23,586 nucleotides of DNA from CAYOWK01 sp964407665 (lineage in GTDB: Bacteria; Pseudomonadota; Alphaproteobacteria; Caulobacterales; Hyphomonadaceae): contig CAYOWK010000058.1 in the NCBI GenBank assembly GCA_964407665.1, positions 1 through 23,586 of the forward strand, in the 5' to 3' direction. Of this stretch, positions 1 through 7,082 are shown piece by piece. The position numbers and the translations under genes are program-made. The notes beneath the pieces were generated by a model that saw only the letters and a program-made list of their open reading frames with translations, did no database searches and had not been told where the DNA came from. Position 1 is the stretch's first letter; every line of letters begins with the position of its first letter.

Positions 1-280
1 GGCCGACATAGCCGACCTCGGTGAACTTGGTGGCCTCGACCTTGAGGAACGGCGCCCGCGCCAGTTTCGCCAGGCGGCGTGAGATCTCCGTCTTGCCGAC
101 GCCGGTCGGCCCGATCATCAGGATGTTCTTCGGCGTCACCTCCTCGCGGAGAGTGTCCGGCAGCTGCTTGCGCCGCCAGCGATTGCGAAGCGCCAGAGCG
201 ACCGCCTTCTTGGCGTCGGGCTGGCCAACTATGTAGCGGTCCAGTTCGGAAACGATCTCGCGGGGCGTGAACTCAGACAT
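1..280 (-). CDS. hslU: HslU, ATPase subunit of the HslUV protease (N-terminal part, cut by window edge)
   Basis: This is the AAA+ unfoldase that feeds unfolded substrates to the HslV peptidase in the cytoplasm. About 93 N-terminal residues are visible, beginning MSEFTPREIVSELDRYIVGQ, the typical HslU start. The Walker A motif GPTGVGKT lies at about residues 57-64. The ATG is at 278-280 on the minus strand. No clear Shine-Dalgarno sequence precedes it, which would fit translation depending on ribosomes arriving from the gene upstream, although the gap is 48 nt. The gene lies downstream of hslV on the same strand but is separated from it by a membrane-protein gene. The C-terminal part lies beyond base 1. 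Identification is secure from the N-terminal signature and from hslV nearby. Confidence 0.96.
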   Translation of the reverse strand, partial: MSEFTPREIVSELDRYIVGQPDAKKAVALALRNRWRRKQLPDTLREEVTPKNILMIGPTGVGKTEISRRLAKLARAPFLKVEATKFTEVGYVG

Positions 281-299
281 GGTCACCGGGGAAGGAGCT

Positions 300-324
300 G
301 CGGAGGGAGAACAACACCCTCCGC
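300..324 (-). terminator. Hairpin between the membrane-protein gene and hslU
   Basis: A perfect 8-bp inverted repeat (300-307 with 317-324) encloses a 9-nt loop, just after the stop codon of the membrane-protein gene and before hslU. No T-run follows in either direction. It could be a weak intrinsic terminator, an mRNA-processing or stabilising hairpin that sets different HslV and HslU levels, or chance. Confidence 0.35.
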
Positions 325-328
325 TACC

Positions 329-1459
329 TTACGCGGGCTCCGGGGGAAAGATGCGGGCCGTGACGCCCGACTTGGGCGCCGCAGTCAGCAGCAGCCGGCG
401 AGCCGTCCGCCATCCGCCGCCCAGCAGCACGATGGAGCCGCCCACGATGAGCGCGGTCAGCATAACCGTGTTGAGCCCGCCGCCGCCGACCCGGTCGACC
501 AGAACCCAGAGCGCCACCGCGAACGACACCAGACCAGAGACAATCAGCGCGCGACGGTTCAGCGCCAGCGAAAGCAGCGCAAAGCCGACCAGCACCGCAA
601 GCATGATGAAAGCGTCCACCATGCCAGCCGGCGCAAAACCGGAACCCAGGATCAGTCCGCGCAGGCCGAACATGATCTGTGGCGCAGCGGCCATGTGCAG
701 CCAGAAGGCGCAATCCGAGGTCCGGCTTGAGCGCTGGGGATCGCGCATGTCGAAGGAAATGGCGGCGGCCAGCGTGATCAGCCCGACTGCGAGGGCTGCC
801 GCGCCACCCAGCAGAAGATCGTCTCCGCCGACGCGCAGAATGGCGGTGTAGGCGAGTCCGGCGATCGAAAGCGCTGCAAGGAAGAGCGAGAATGGCAGGC
901 GGAAGCGGCCAAAGATCGCAAACGCGGCCAGCACCGCGCCGCCGAATCCAGCGAACGACACATTGGCCATGATCTCCTGCGCGTTGTCCCAGCCGCCCGC
1001 AGAGTCAGGATCGGTCGGTGCAATCAGGGCAAGCGCGATGGCAGCCGCGGAGCCGCAGATTACCACCGACAGGATCATTGAAGGGAGCAACAGCCGCCGG
1101 CGGCCGCAGAAGTACTCGGCCAGCAGCCACGCCGCTCCCAGCACAGGAATCGGGGTCAGGATGGCGGCCAGTTTCACCTGGCCGGCCGCAGTCTCGAAGG
1201 AGCCCGACCCGTCAAGGTCCCCCAGCCCCAGTACGTTCGTGATGAAGATGCCCGAGAGAAAGCCGATGCCGGTCATCAGGATCGCCATGCCGATGGCGAG
1301 GAAGATGTCATTGAAGTTGCTCAGGAAGCGGAGATTCTCCGGGTCCAGCATCCGGTCGGGATCGTTGCGAGCCTTCAGGAACGCCTCGAAGCGGCCCGCC
1401 GCCTCGTCGCTTATGGCTCCGGCTTCAACAGCCGCACGCAGGTCCGACCGGTCAAACAT
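329..1459 (-). CDS. Multi-pass inner-membrane protein of unknown function between hslV and hslU
   Basis: The predicted protein has 376 residues. A soluble N-terminal segment of about 48 residues contains 'VEAGAISDEAAGRFEAFLKA', a short helical region like the start of DUF2157-type proteins. About eight to ten hydrophobic segments follow, near residues 52-76, 97-117, 124-147, 166-185, 188-208, 215-235, 258-275, 281-300, 305-322 and 331-348. A conserved-looking 'AFWLHMAAAP' lies at 251-260. I chose the ATG at 1457-1459, which overlaps the hslV stop in the string ATGTTTGA (8 nt) and implies translational coupling. The open frame continues upstream to 1684, but that part reads through hslV in another frame. 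No catalytic motif is visible. The position suggests a link to envelope or protein quality control, but that is inference from context only. Confidence 0.85.
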   Translation of the reverse strand: MFDRSDLRAAVEAGAISDEAAGRFEAFLKARNDPDRMLDPENLRFLSNFNDIFLAIGMAILMTGIGFLSGIFITNVLGLGDLDGSGSFETAAGQVKLAAILTPIPVLGAAWLLAEYFCGRRRLLLPSMILSVVICGSAAAIALALIAPTDPDSAGGWDNAQEIMANVSFAGFGGAVLAAFAIFGRFRLPFSLFLAALSIAGLAYTAILRVGGDDLLLGGAAALAVGLITLAAAISFDMRDPQRSSRTSDCAFWLHMAAAPQIMFGLRGLILGSGFAPAGMVDAFIMLAVLVGFALLSLALNRRALIVSGLVSFAVALWVLVDRVGGGGLNTVMLTALIVGGSIVLLGGGWRTARRLLLTAAPKSGVTARIFPPEPA

Positions 1460-1997
1460 CGAGGGTCTCCACGACGAAACTTGAGTTGGTGTAGACGCAG
1501 ATCTCGGAGGCGATCTGCATGGCCTTACGCGCGATAGTTTCGGCGTTGTCTTCGTAACCGTAGATCGCCCGGGCCGCCGACAGCGCATAGTTGCCGCCCG
1601 ACCCGATCGCCGTGACGGGATGCTCTGGCTCCAGCACGTCGCCCCGCCCCGTGACCACGAGCAGCGTGGTGGCGTCACCGACAATGATCAGCGCCTCGAG
1701 GTTGCGGAGGTACTTGTCCATCCGCCAGTCCTTGGCGAGCTCGACGGCCGCCCGCTGAAGATTGCCGGGGAACCGCTCGAGCTTCTGCTCCAGACGCTCG
1801 AACAGCGTGAAGGCGTCGGCCGTGGCCCCGGCAAACCCGGCGAGGATGGCCCCCCCCTCCCCGATACGCCGCACCTTGCGGGCATTGCCCTTCATGACAG
1901 TGTCGCCCATCGAGACCTGCCCGTCGCCGATCAGGACGAGTTTGCCGTTCTTGCGAACTGCGAGAATGGTCGTCGAGTGCCAGGTGGGCTCGGTCAT
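1452..1997 (-). CDS. hslV: HslV, peptidase subunit of the HslUV (ClpQY) protease
   Basis: This is a threonine peptidase of the proteasome-beta fold that forms the double hexamer capped by HslU. It has 181 residues, normal for the family. The start MTEPTWHSTTILAV shows a short propeptide that must be removed to expose Thr9 (or the neighbouring Thr) as the N-terminal nucleophile; proteobacterial HslV proteins become active the same way. The 'GDGQVSMG' block near residues 24-31 and the 'AIGSGGNYALSAARA' block are both present. The ATG is at 1995-1997. It is the first gene of a minus-strand run with the membrane protein and hslU, and such operons are usually induced by heat shock. Confidence 0.97.
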   Translation of the reverse strand: MTEPTWHSTTILAVRKNGKLVLIGDGQVSMGDTVMKGNARKVRRIGEGGAILAGFAGATADAFTLFERLEQKLERFPGNLQRAAVELAKDWRMDKYLRNLEALIIVGDATTLLVVTGRGDVLEPEHPVTAIGSGGNYALSAARAIYGYEDNAETIARKAMQIASEICVYTNSSFVVETLDV

Positions 1998-2029
1998 GCG
2001 GTCAGAGGCCTTTCAGTCTTGGTCACGAC

Positions 2030-2058
2030 CTTACGATGTCCCGTCCGGCCTTACAAGG
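2030..2058 (-). promoter_or_regulatory. Possible heat-shock (RpoH-like) promoter of hslV
   Basis: On the minus strand, CTTGTAA at 2057-2051 resembles the CTTGAA -35 element of alphaproteobacterial sigma-32. A partial CAT-containing -10 lies about 15 nt downstream. The match to the -10 is poor. The heat-shock role of hslUV is the main reason to consider it. Confidence 0.28.
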
Positions 2059-2061
2059 AAT

Positions 2062-2078
2062 TTATCGCTAAACGATAA
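2062..2078. promoter_or_regulatory. Inverted repeat upstream of hslV (possible operator)
   Basis: TTATCG-CTAAA-CGATAA is a perfect 6-bp inverted repeat with a 5-nt centre. It sits in the divergent gap between hslV and the lipoprotein gene, directly upstream of the candidate hslV -35 element. It is AT-rich in a GC-rich setting, as protein-binding sites often are. No known regulator is recognised. Confidence 0.4.
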
Positions 2079-2233
2079 TCGGTTGGCGTGTGCTGTGGGG
2101 CTGCGCCCGCCGCCAGCCCAACGCTAACCCGCTCCGCCTACATTGCGAGGAATTAGCCCCGCAGGTTCTCGACAACGGAGGCCTCTTCCCTATCAATCGT
2201 GGCTGGCGCGGGGGGACAGACAGAGGTGTCTCC

Positions 2234-2716
2234 ATGACCAGACTGGCCAACCGGGTGCGGATCGCCGCGCTGCTCGCCCTCGCATCCATCACCGGGGCAT
2301 GTGCCTCCGCACCCCCCGATCTGAATGACAGTCTCGTGGTTCCCGGAGAGAGGGTCGGCCCAGTCGTGCTCGGCATGCCGCTCAGCCAGCTCATCGCTGT
2401 TGCCGGAACACCCCGGCGCACGACGCTGCTGGAAGGGTCGGCCGCCGCCACCTACGAATTCGACGGCTTCAGTGTAGCCGCGCACGACACCGTCTACTGG
2501 ATCATCGTCGACAGCCCGGTCTACCGGACCGCCCAGGGCGCCGCTGTCGGCGCCGAGCAGATCGAGGCGCGCTCGGCGTTTGGCAGGCCCGAGTGCGTCG
2601 TCACGCGCGGCGACCGTACGATTTACGACTACCGGAACCTTTACGTCGAAGTCGCCAACGCCACGGGCCGCGTCACGAAGATGGGCGTCCAGAAGCGGAC
2701 TGGGACCTGCGAGTAG
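2234..2716 (+). CDS. Small predicted lipoprotein, SmpA/OmlA-like fold possible
   Basis: The predicted protein has 160 residues. The N-terminus MTRLANRVRIAALLALASITGACAS is a signal peptide ending in a lipobox-like I-T-G-A-C, with Cys23 as the likely lipidated residue. Thr at -3 is allowed but not the commonest choice. The mature part contains 'VGPVVLGMPLSQLIAVAG' followed by an aromatic, beta-rich region, reminiscent of the G-M-x-x-x-x-L pattern of SmpA/OmlA/BLIP-like domains; this is a tentative resemblance. I chose the ATG at 2234 because it begins the signal peptide, although the frame is open from 2090. It converges with the EAL gene and their stop codons are only 6 nt apart. Function unknown. 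Confidence 0.8.
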   Translation: MTRLANRVRIAALLALASITGACASAPPDLNDSLVVPGERVGPVVLGMPLSQLIAVAGTPRRTTLLEGSAAATYEFDGFSVAAHDTVYWIIVDSPVYRTAQGAAVGAEQIEARSAFGRPECVVTRGDRTIYDYRNLYVEVANATGRVTKMGVQKRTGTCE

Positions 2717-2722
2717 ACGCGG

Positions 2723-4771
2723 TCAGGCTGCAAACCGGCTCGCAGGCCGCGGCGTCCACGAGCGGACGAACGCGTTGAACTCGTGCGAGGGCAGCGGCGG
2801 CGAGAAGTAGTAGCCCTGCCCGATCGCACACGCCCGCCGCAGCAGGAAGTCCGCCTGCTCCCTGGTCTCGACCCCCTCCGCCACCGTCTCCTGGCCGAGA
2901 GCCTCAGCCATGGCCAGGATCATCTCGACAATCGCCGGAGCGTTCGGATCCGTCGACAGCGCCCGGATGAATTGCTGGTCGATCTTGAACACATCGAAGG
3001 GCAGCCGTGTGATCGACGTGAAGTTGGAGTGACCCGTGCCGAAGTCGTCAATGGCGAGACGCACGCCGCGATTACGCAATGGCCACATGATGCGTGCGAC
3101 GCGCTCAGGCTCGCTCACAGCCGCCGACTCCGTGATCTCGAGCTCGAGCATCCTCGGATCGAGCCCGCTGTCCGCCAGGGCTGCGTACACCTGGTTGGTG
3201 AATTCCGGATCGTCGAACTGGTGGGGCGACACGTTGACGGCGACCCTGCAGTTGAGGCCGTCCCGCTTCCAGCCAGCTCCCGAGAAGCAGGCGTCGCGCA
3301 TGACGCTCACGCCCAGCTGCGAAATCAGCCCCAGCTCCTCGGCGATTGGCACGAACACACCCGGAGAGACCACCGCTCCGTCCGGCCTCCGCCAGCGCGC
3401 GAGCGCCTCGGCTCCAACCAGTTCGCCCGTCTCCAGATGGACCTTGGGCTGATAGACGGCCACGAACTCGTTGCGCTCGATGCCCTCGCGGACCTCCTGC
3501 TCCAGCTTCTGCTGGCGACGGGTCGCCTCCAGCAGTTTCTGGTCGAAATAGACACGCCGCGACGCCGTCGACCGCTTGGCTTCCTTCAGCGCAATCTCAG
3601 CCTGCTTTAGCAGATCCTGCGATGTCCGCGCATCGCGCGGATAGACGGCCGCCCCGAACGCAGCGGTGATCTTGAGCGTGTCCGCGTCCGTCTCGATGGG
3701 CGCGCGGATTGCGGCTTCGGCAATTTCCAGGAACCGGGTGACAAGCGCCGTGTCCTGCACGGTCGCCAGGATCGCAAACTGGTCCGCGCTCAACCGGGCG
3801 ATGAACAGCCCTTCCTTGGAGACCGCCGCTGCGGCGTCCCGCAACCGTTCCGCAACAGTGGCGAGCACGACGTCCGCTATGCGTGGACCATGAACGACGT
3901 TGAGCTTCCGGAACCCGTCCAGATCGCAGATCAGCAGCTGGACCGTCCTCTCCCCCGCCCGCTCGAGCACGGAGTCGGCGCGGGAAATGAACCGCAGGCG
4001 GTTCGGCAGACGGGTCACAGGGTCCGCAAACGCCATATGCAGCGCCTTGCGGGTGGCTTGATCGGACTTTGCGTGCGCTTCGTCGATAGCGTCCAGAAGC
4101 GGTGTCAGGAGCGGATCGTCGATTTCGTCCGCCAGTCGCGAGCGGTCGGAGGCGGCCCGCGCCCGGATCCGCTTCTCCAGACTCGTTACCGGCTCAAGCG
4201 CCTTGCGGGCAAGCGGATAGAAGAATGGCGCGATGACCCCGATCGCCAGCAGTAGAACCAGCGTGGTTCGCCAGAGGACGCCCCACAGGCTTTCCATGAT
4301 GTTGGAGGGCCTGAACCAGACCACAGCAGTTCCGGTTCGTTTGCCGTCCAGCATCACCGGCTCGGCTGCAATTGCTCCGCCCTTCCGGGCTGCGAGTTCA
4401 ACCAGCGCCTGGTCCAGCAGCTCTGGCGGCGCCAGACCTGCGCCTGCCGTCGAATGCGTGATCAGAACGCCAGAGGAATCGTAAATCGCCGCAACGCCGT
4501 CCGGCACTGCAGCCGCCACCGCAGCCGTCAGCGTCAGCCGGTCATCTGCGCCGGTTTCTCCCATGCTGGTCTGGCTAGCTGTCGCAAGCGTCACGGCCAG
4601 GGTCGTCACAGCCTTCAGCCGCAGCTTCTCGTAGTCGCCTCGCATCAGGATAGGCGTTGCGATCCACTGCGCCAGCGTCGCTGCCACCGCCGAGGCGCAA
4701 GCGATCAGGACCACCCGGCCGGCAAGGCCGAGCCTGGGGATGCGCCATGTCGCAGGCTTGGAGCCGCCCAT
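2723..4771 (-). CDS. Membrane-anchored GGDEF-EAL protein, probable c-di-GMP phosphodiesterase
   Basis: The protein has 682 residues. A membrane helix lies at about 17-40, a periplasmic sensor-like region at 41-163, a second helix at about 164-187 and a HAMP/linker-like stretch at 188-245. A GGDEF-like domain spans about 246-405 and an EAL domain about 420-665. The GGDEF signature is replaced by LSADQF (327-332), so cyclase activity is unlikely. The EAL domain keeps the expected residues: EAL (454-456), NVSPHQF (513-519), ELEITES (543-549), DDFGTG (575-580), K596-x-D598, E628 with EGVE, and GQGYYFS. It is therefore probably a phosphodiesterase that lowers c-di-GMP, with the degenerate GGDEF perhaps acting as a GTP sensor, as in Caulobacter PdeA. 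A GGGAG ribosome-binding site lies 9 nt before the ATG at 4769-4771. Confidence 0.95.
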   Translation of the reverse strand: MGGSKPATWRIPRLGLAGRVVLIACASAVAATLAQWIATPILMRGDYEKLRLKAVTTLAVTLATASQTSMGETGADDRLTLTAAVAAAVPDGVAAIYDSSGVLITHSTAGAGLAPPELLDQALVELAARKGGAIAAEPVMLDGKRTGTAVVWFRPSNIMESLWGVLWRTTLVLLLAIGVIAPFFYPLARKALEPVTSLEKRIRARAASDRSRLADEIDDPLLTPLLDAIDEAHAKSDQATRKALHMAFADPVTRLPNRLRFISRADSVLERAGERTVQLLICDLDGFRKLNVVHGPRIADVVLATVAERLRDAAAAVSKEGLFIARLSADQFAILATVQDTALVTRFLEIAEAAIRAPIETDADTLKITAAFGAAVYPRDARTSQDLLKQAEIALKEAKRSTASRRVYFDQKLLEATRRQQKLEQEVREGIERNEFVAVYQPKVHLETGELVGAEALARWRRPDGAVVSPGVFVPIAEELGLISQLGVSVMRDACFSGAGWKRDGLNCRVAVNVSPHQFDDPEFTNQVYAALADSGLDPRMLELEITESAAVSEPERVARIMWPLRNRGVRLAIDDFGTGHSNFTSITRLPFDVFKIDQQFIRALSTDPNAPAIVEMILAMAEALGQETVAEGVETREQADFLLRRACAIGQGYYFSPPLPSHEFNAFVRSWTPRPASRFAA

Positions 4772-4905
4772 ACAAGAAAACTCCCGTAGCGCCGTCGCGC
4801 GTGAGGGCCTAAATGCTTCCCCGTCGCATTCAGGATTCCGTGACCAGTCTGGCGGACCCTATGTGCCGGGTGCGAACACGTAGTTAATCGGGAAAGGGTC
4901 GCCAT

Positions 4906-5505
4906 ATGGCCGGAGCTGCGCGCCAGGCCGAAATCATCCGGGAGACCAAGGAGACGCGCATTCGCGTCTCGGTCAACGTGGACGGTACGGGCAAGTCGTC
5001 GATCGCCACCGGCATCGGCTTCTTTGACCATATGCTGGAGAGCCTCGCCCGCCATAGCGCGATGGACCTCGAGATCGAGTGCAAGGGCGACCTGCACATC
5101 GACTTCCACCACACCATGGAAGATGTCGGGATTGTTCTCGGCCAGGCCTTCAAGCAGGCGGTTGGCGGCTATTCGGGCGTGATCCGGTTCGGCCACGCCT
5201 ATGTCCCAATGGACGAGACGCTGGCCCGCGCCTCGACCGACCTCTGCAACCGCCCGTACCTGATCTGGAAAGTCGCTTTCACCCGCGACAAGGTCGGCGA
5301 AGTCGATACCGAGCTGTTCAAGGAGTTCTTCCAGGCGTTCGCCATGAATTCTGGCGCCTGCCTGCATATCGAACTGCTGTACGGCGAGAACTCGCACCAC
5401 ATCGCCGAGGCCTGCTTCAAGGCGCTTGCCCGCACGCTCCGCATGGCCGCCGCCCCGGATGCCCGGCTCGGCGGCTCGGTCGCCTCGACGAAGGGCAGCC
5501 TGTAA
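4906..5505 (+). CDS. hisB: Imidazoleglycerol-phosphate dehydratase
   Basis: HisB carries out the sixth step of histidine synthesis, dehydrating imidazole glycerol phosphate to imidazole acetol phosphate in the cytoplasm. This is the monofunctional form: 199 residues with no fused histidinol phosphatase. Metal-binding signatures are present: 'GFFDHMLESLARH' (38-50), 'HIDFHHTMEDVGI' (64-76) and the C-terminal 'NSHHIAEACFKAL'. The ATG at 4906 follows a purine-rich GGAAAGGG ribosome-binding site. It is the first gene of the plus-strand his cluster, divergent from the EAL gene across 134 bp, so the main his promoter is expected there. I saw no leader peptide rich in His codons. Confidence 0.98.
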   Translation: MAGAARQAEIIRETKETRIRVSVNVDGTGKSSIATGIGFFDHMLESLARHSAMDLEIECKGDLHIDFHHTMEDVGIVLGQAFKQAVGGYSGVIRFGHAYVPMDETLARASTDLCNRPYLIWKVAFTRDKVGEVDTELFKEFFQAFAMNSGACLHIELLYGENSHHIAEACFKALARTLRMAAAPDARLGGSVASTKGSL

Positions 5506-5565
5506 CAGGCTGTCCGCGTTCGCCGACGCTTTCGCCGGAACCGATCATGCTCTAGACGCTGCGGC

Positions 5566-6210
5566 ATGAGTACGCTGGTTATCATCGACTATGGTTCCGG
5601 GAACGTCCGTTCGGTCGCGCGCGCGGTTGCCGCCGCTGCGTCAGCCTCGCCGCATCCCGTCCATGTGGAGATTACTGCCGACCCGGAGGCGATTCTGGCC
5701 GCTGACCGGCTTGTTCTTCCCGGTGTGGGCCACTTCGCCGACTGCGCAGCCGGCCTCGCCAGCCGCGCCGGCGTTCTCGAAGCCATGACCGAGGCGGTGA
5801 AAGTCCAGGCCCGCCCCTTCCTCGGCGTCTGCGTCGGCATGCAGCTTCTCGCCGACGTGGGCCGCGAGGATGTCGAAACGCGCGGGCTTGGGTGGATTGC
5901 GGGCGCTGTCGAGCGGATCCGGCCCTCCAACCCCGCCCTGCCCGTCCCTCACATGGGCTGGAACGAGCTTGTCGGCCTCACGGATCACCCGGTCCTCGCG
6001 GGACTGGGAGAACAGCCGCACGTCTATTTCACCCACTCCTACGCCATGAGCGCAGACCACCCGGAACACGTGGCGGCGTGGTGCGACTATGGCGGACGGT
6101 TTGTCGCCGCCGTTGCGGCAGCTACTGTGTTCGGCACGCAGTTTCACCCCGAAAAGAGCCAGGGTGTCGGGCAGAAGGTTCTCCGGAACTTCCTGGCCTG
6201 GCGGCCGTGA
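5566..6210 (+). CDS. hisH: Imidazole glycerol phosphate synthase, glutaminase subunit
   Basis: HisH hydrolyses glutamine and channels ammonia to HisF, which closes the imidazole ring. The protein has 214 residues and is a class I amidotransferase. The nucleophile is Cys89 in 'GVCVGMQLL'; His194 and Glu196 in 'FHPEKS' complete the triad. The N-terminal 'IIDYGSGNVRS' is characteristic. The ATG is at 5566, 60 bp after hisB. Its partner hisF lies about 5.5 kb downstream, beyond the inserted genes, so subunit balance cannot rest on tight translational coupling as it may in compact his operons. Confidence 0.98.
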   Translation: MSTLVIIDYGSGNVRSVARAVAAAASASPHPVHVEITADPEAILAADRLVLPGVGHFADCAAGLASRAGVLEAMTEAVKVQARPFLGVCVGMQLLADVGREDVETRGLGWIAGAVERIRPSNPALPVPHMGWNELVGLTDHPVLAGLGEQPHVYFTHSYAMSADHPEHVAAWCDYGGRFVAAVAAATVFGTQFHPEKSQGVGQKVLRNFLAWRP

Positions 6211-6234
6211 CTGCGCTTTCCCACAGCGCAAACA

Positions 6235-6263
6235 TTGACATCCGCCGCCAGCCGGACCTAACC
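6235..6263 (+). promoter_or_regulatory. Candidate promoter for hisA
   Basis: TTGACA at 6235-6240 is an exact -35 hexamer, followed after 17 bp by CTAACC. This partly matches the GCTANAWC type of -10 used by Caulobacter housekeeping promoters. It lies in the hisH-hisA gap and would give a leader of roughly 85-90 nt containing the hairpins described separately. Sequence match only. Confidence 0.4.
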
Positions 6264-6324
6264 CGCCCGCCTACGGTCGATCCTCCCAGAATGCGGGCAA
6301 GACCCGCTCGAAGGCCGTAGGTCC
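6254..6324 (+). promoter_or_regulatory. Nested, mutually exclusive hairpins in the hisH-hisA gap
   Basis: An inner hairpin pairs GCGGG (6293-6297) with CCCGC (6303-6307). Around it, CCTACGG (6270-6276) can pair with CCGTAGG (6315-6321), or GGACCT (6254-6259) can pair with AGGTCC (6319-6324). The last two share bases 6319-6321, so they exclude each other. The element lies 32 nt before the hisA ATG. It could be an mRNA-processing or attenuation-like structure; no leader ORF with His codons was seen. Confidence 0.4.
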
Positions 6325-6356
6325 TGGCAACAAGAACCAGAAAGTCTCCTGCCCCG

Positions 6357-7082
6357 ATGAACCTCTACCCTGCGATCGATCTCAAGGACGGCGTCTGCGT
6401 GCGCCTGCTGCACGGCGAGCTGACCAACCTAACGCGCTACAATGAATACCCGGCCGACCAGGCACGCCGATTTGCGGACATGGGCTTCCAGAACATTCAC
6501 GTCGTCGATCTCGACGGCGCCTTCGGCGGCGCAAGCGTCAACCACAACGCCGTCAACGCCATCCTCGACGCCACCGGCCTGCCGGTGCAGCTCGGCGGCG
6601 GCATCCGCGACATGTACGCGCTCGACCGCTGGCTGGAGGCAGGCGTCTCCCGCGTGATCCTCGGCACAGCCGCTGTCCGCGATCCCGAGTTCGTCAAGCT
6701 TGCCGCCCGCACGCATCCCGGCGGCGTGGCTGTCGGCATTGACGCCCGCGACGGACGCGTCGCCGTTCAGGGCTGGGCCGAATCCACGGACATGGCCGCC
6801 GTCGAACTCGCGAAGGTCTTCGAAGGCTGCGGCATCGCCGCCCTCATCGTCACCGACATCAGCCGCGACGGCGCCAAGACGGGCGTCAATGTAGAGTTCA
6901 CAGGCGAGATCGCCGACGCCGTCTCCATCCCGGTCATCGCCTCCGGCGGCCTGCGCAACGTCGACGACATCCGCAAGCTGAAAGCCCGCGCGGGCCGCCC
7001 GATCCACGGCGCCATCCTCGGCCGCGCCCTCTACGACGGCGACATCGACCCGGCTGAAGCGCTGGCGGCAGCGGCGGGATAG
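6357..7082 (+). CDS. hisA: ProFAR isomerase (HisA)
   Basis: HisA is a (beta-alpha)8 barrel that isomerises the aminoaldose ProFAR to the aminoketose PRFAR, the HisF substrate. The protein has 241 residues. The catalytic N-terminal Asp8 is in 'AIDLKDG' and the second acid is in 'VTDISRDGAKTG'. The phosphate-binding loops 'QLGGGIR' and 'ASGGL' are present. The ATG is at 6357, 146 bp after hisH; this is unusually wide for this cluster and holds a candidate promoter and hairpins. The TAG stop is immediately followed by the ATG of the nuclease-like gene. Confidence 0.97.
   Translation: MNLYPAIDLKDGVCVRLLHGELTNLTRYNEYPADQARRFADMGFQNIHVVDLDGAFGGASVNHNAVNAILDATGLPVQLGGGIRDMYALDRWLEAGVSRVILGTAAVRDPEFVKLAARTHPGGVAVGIDARDGRVAVQGWAESTDMAAVELAKVFEGCGIAALIVTDISRDGAKTGVNVEFTGEIADAVSIPVIASGGLRNVDDIRKLKARAGRPIHGAILGRALYDGDIDPAEALAAAAG

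Noticed and set aside
4705..5400. 231-codon open frame on the minus strand
   Set aside because: It is antisense to hisB; hisB has all family motifs.
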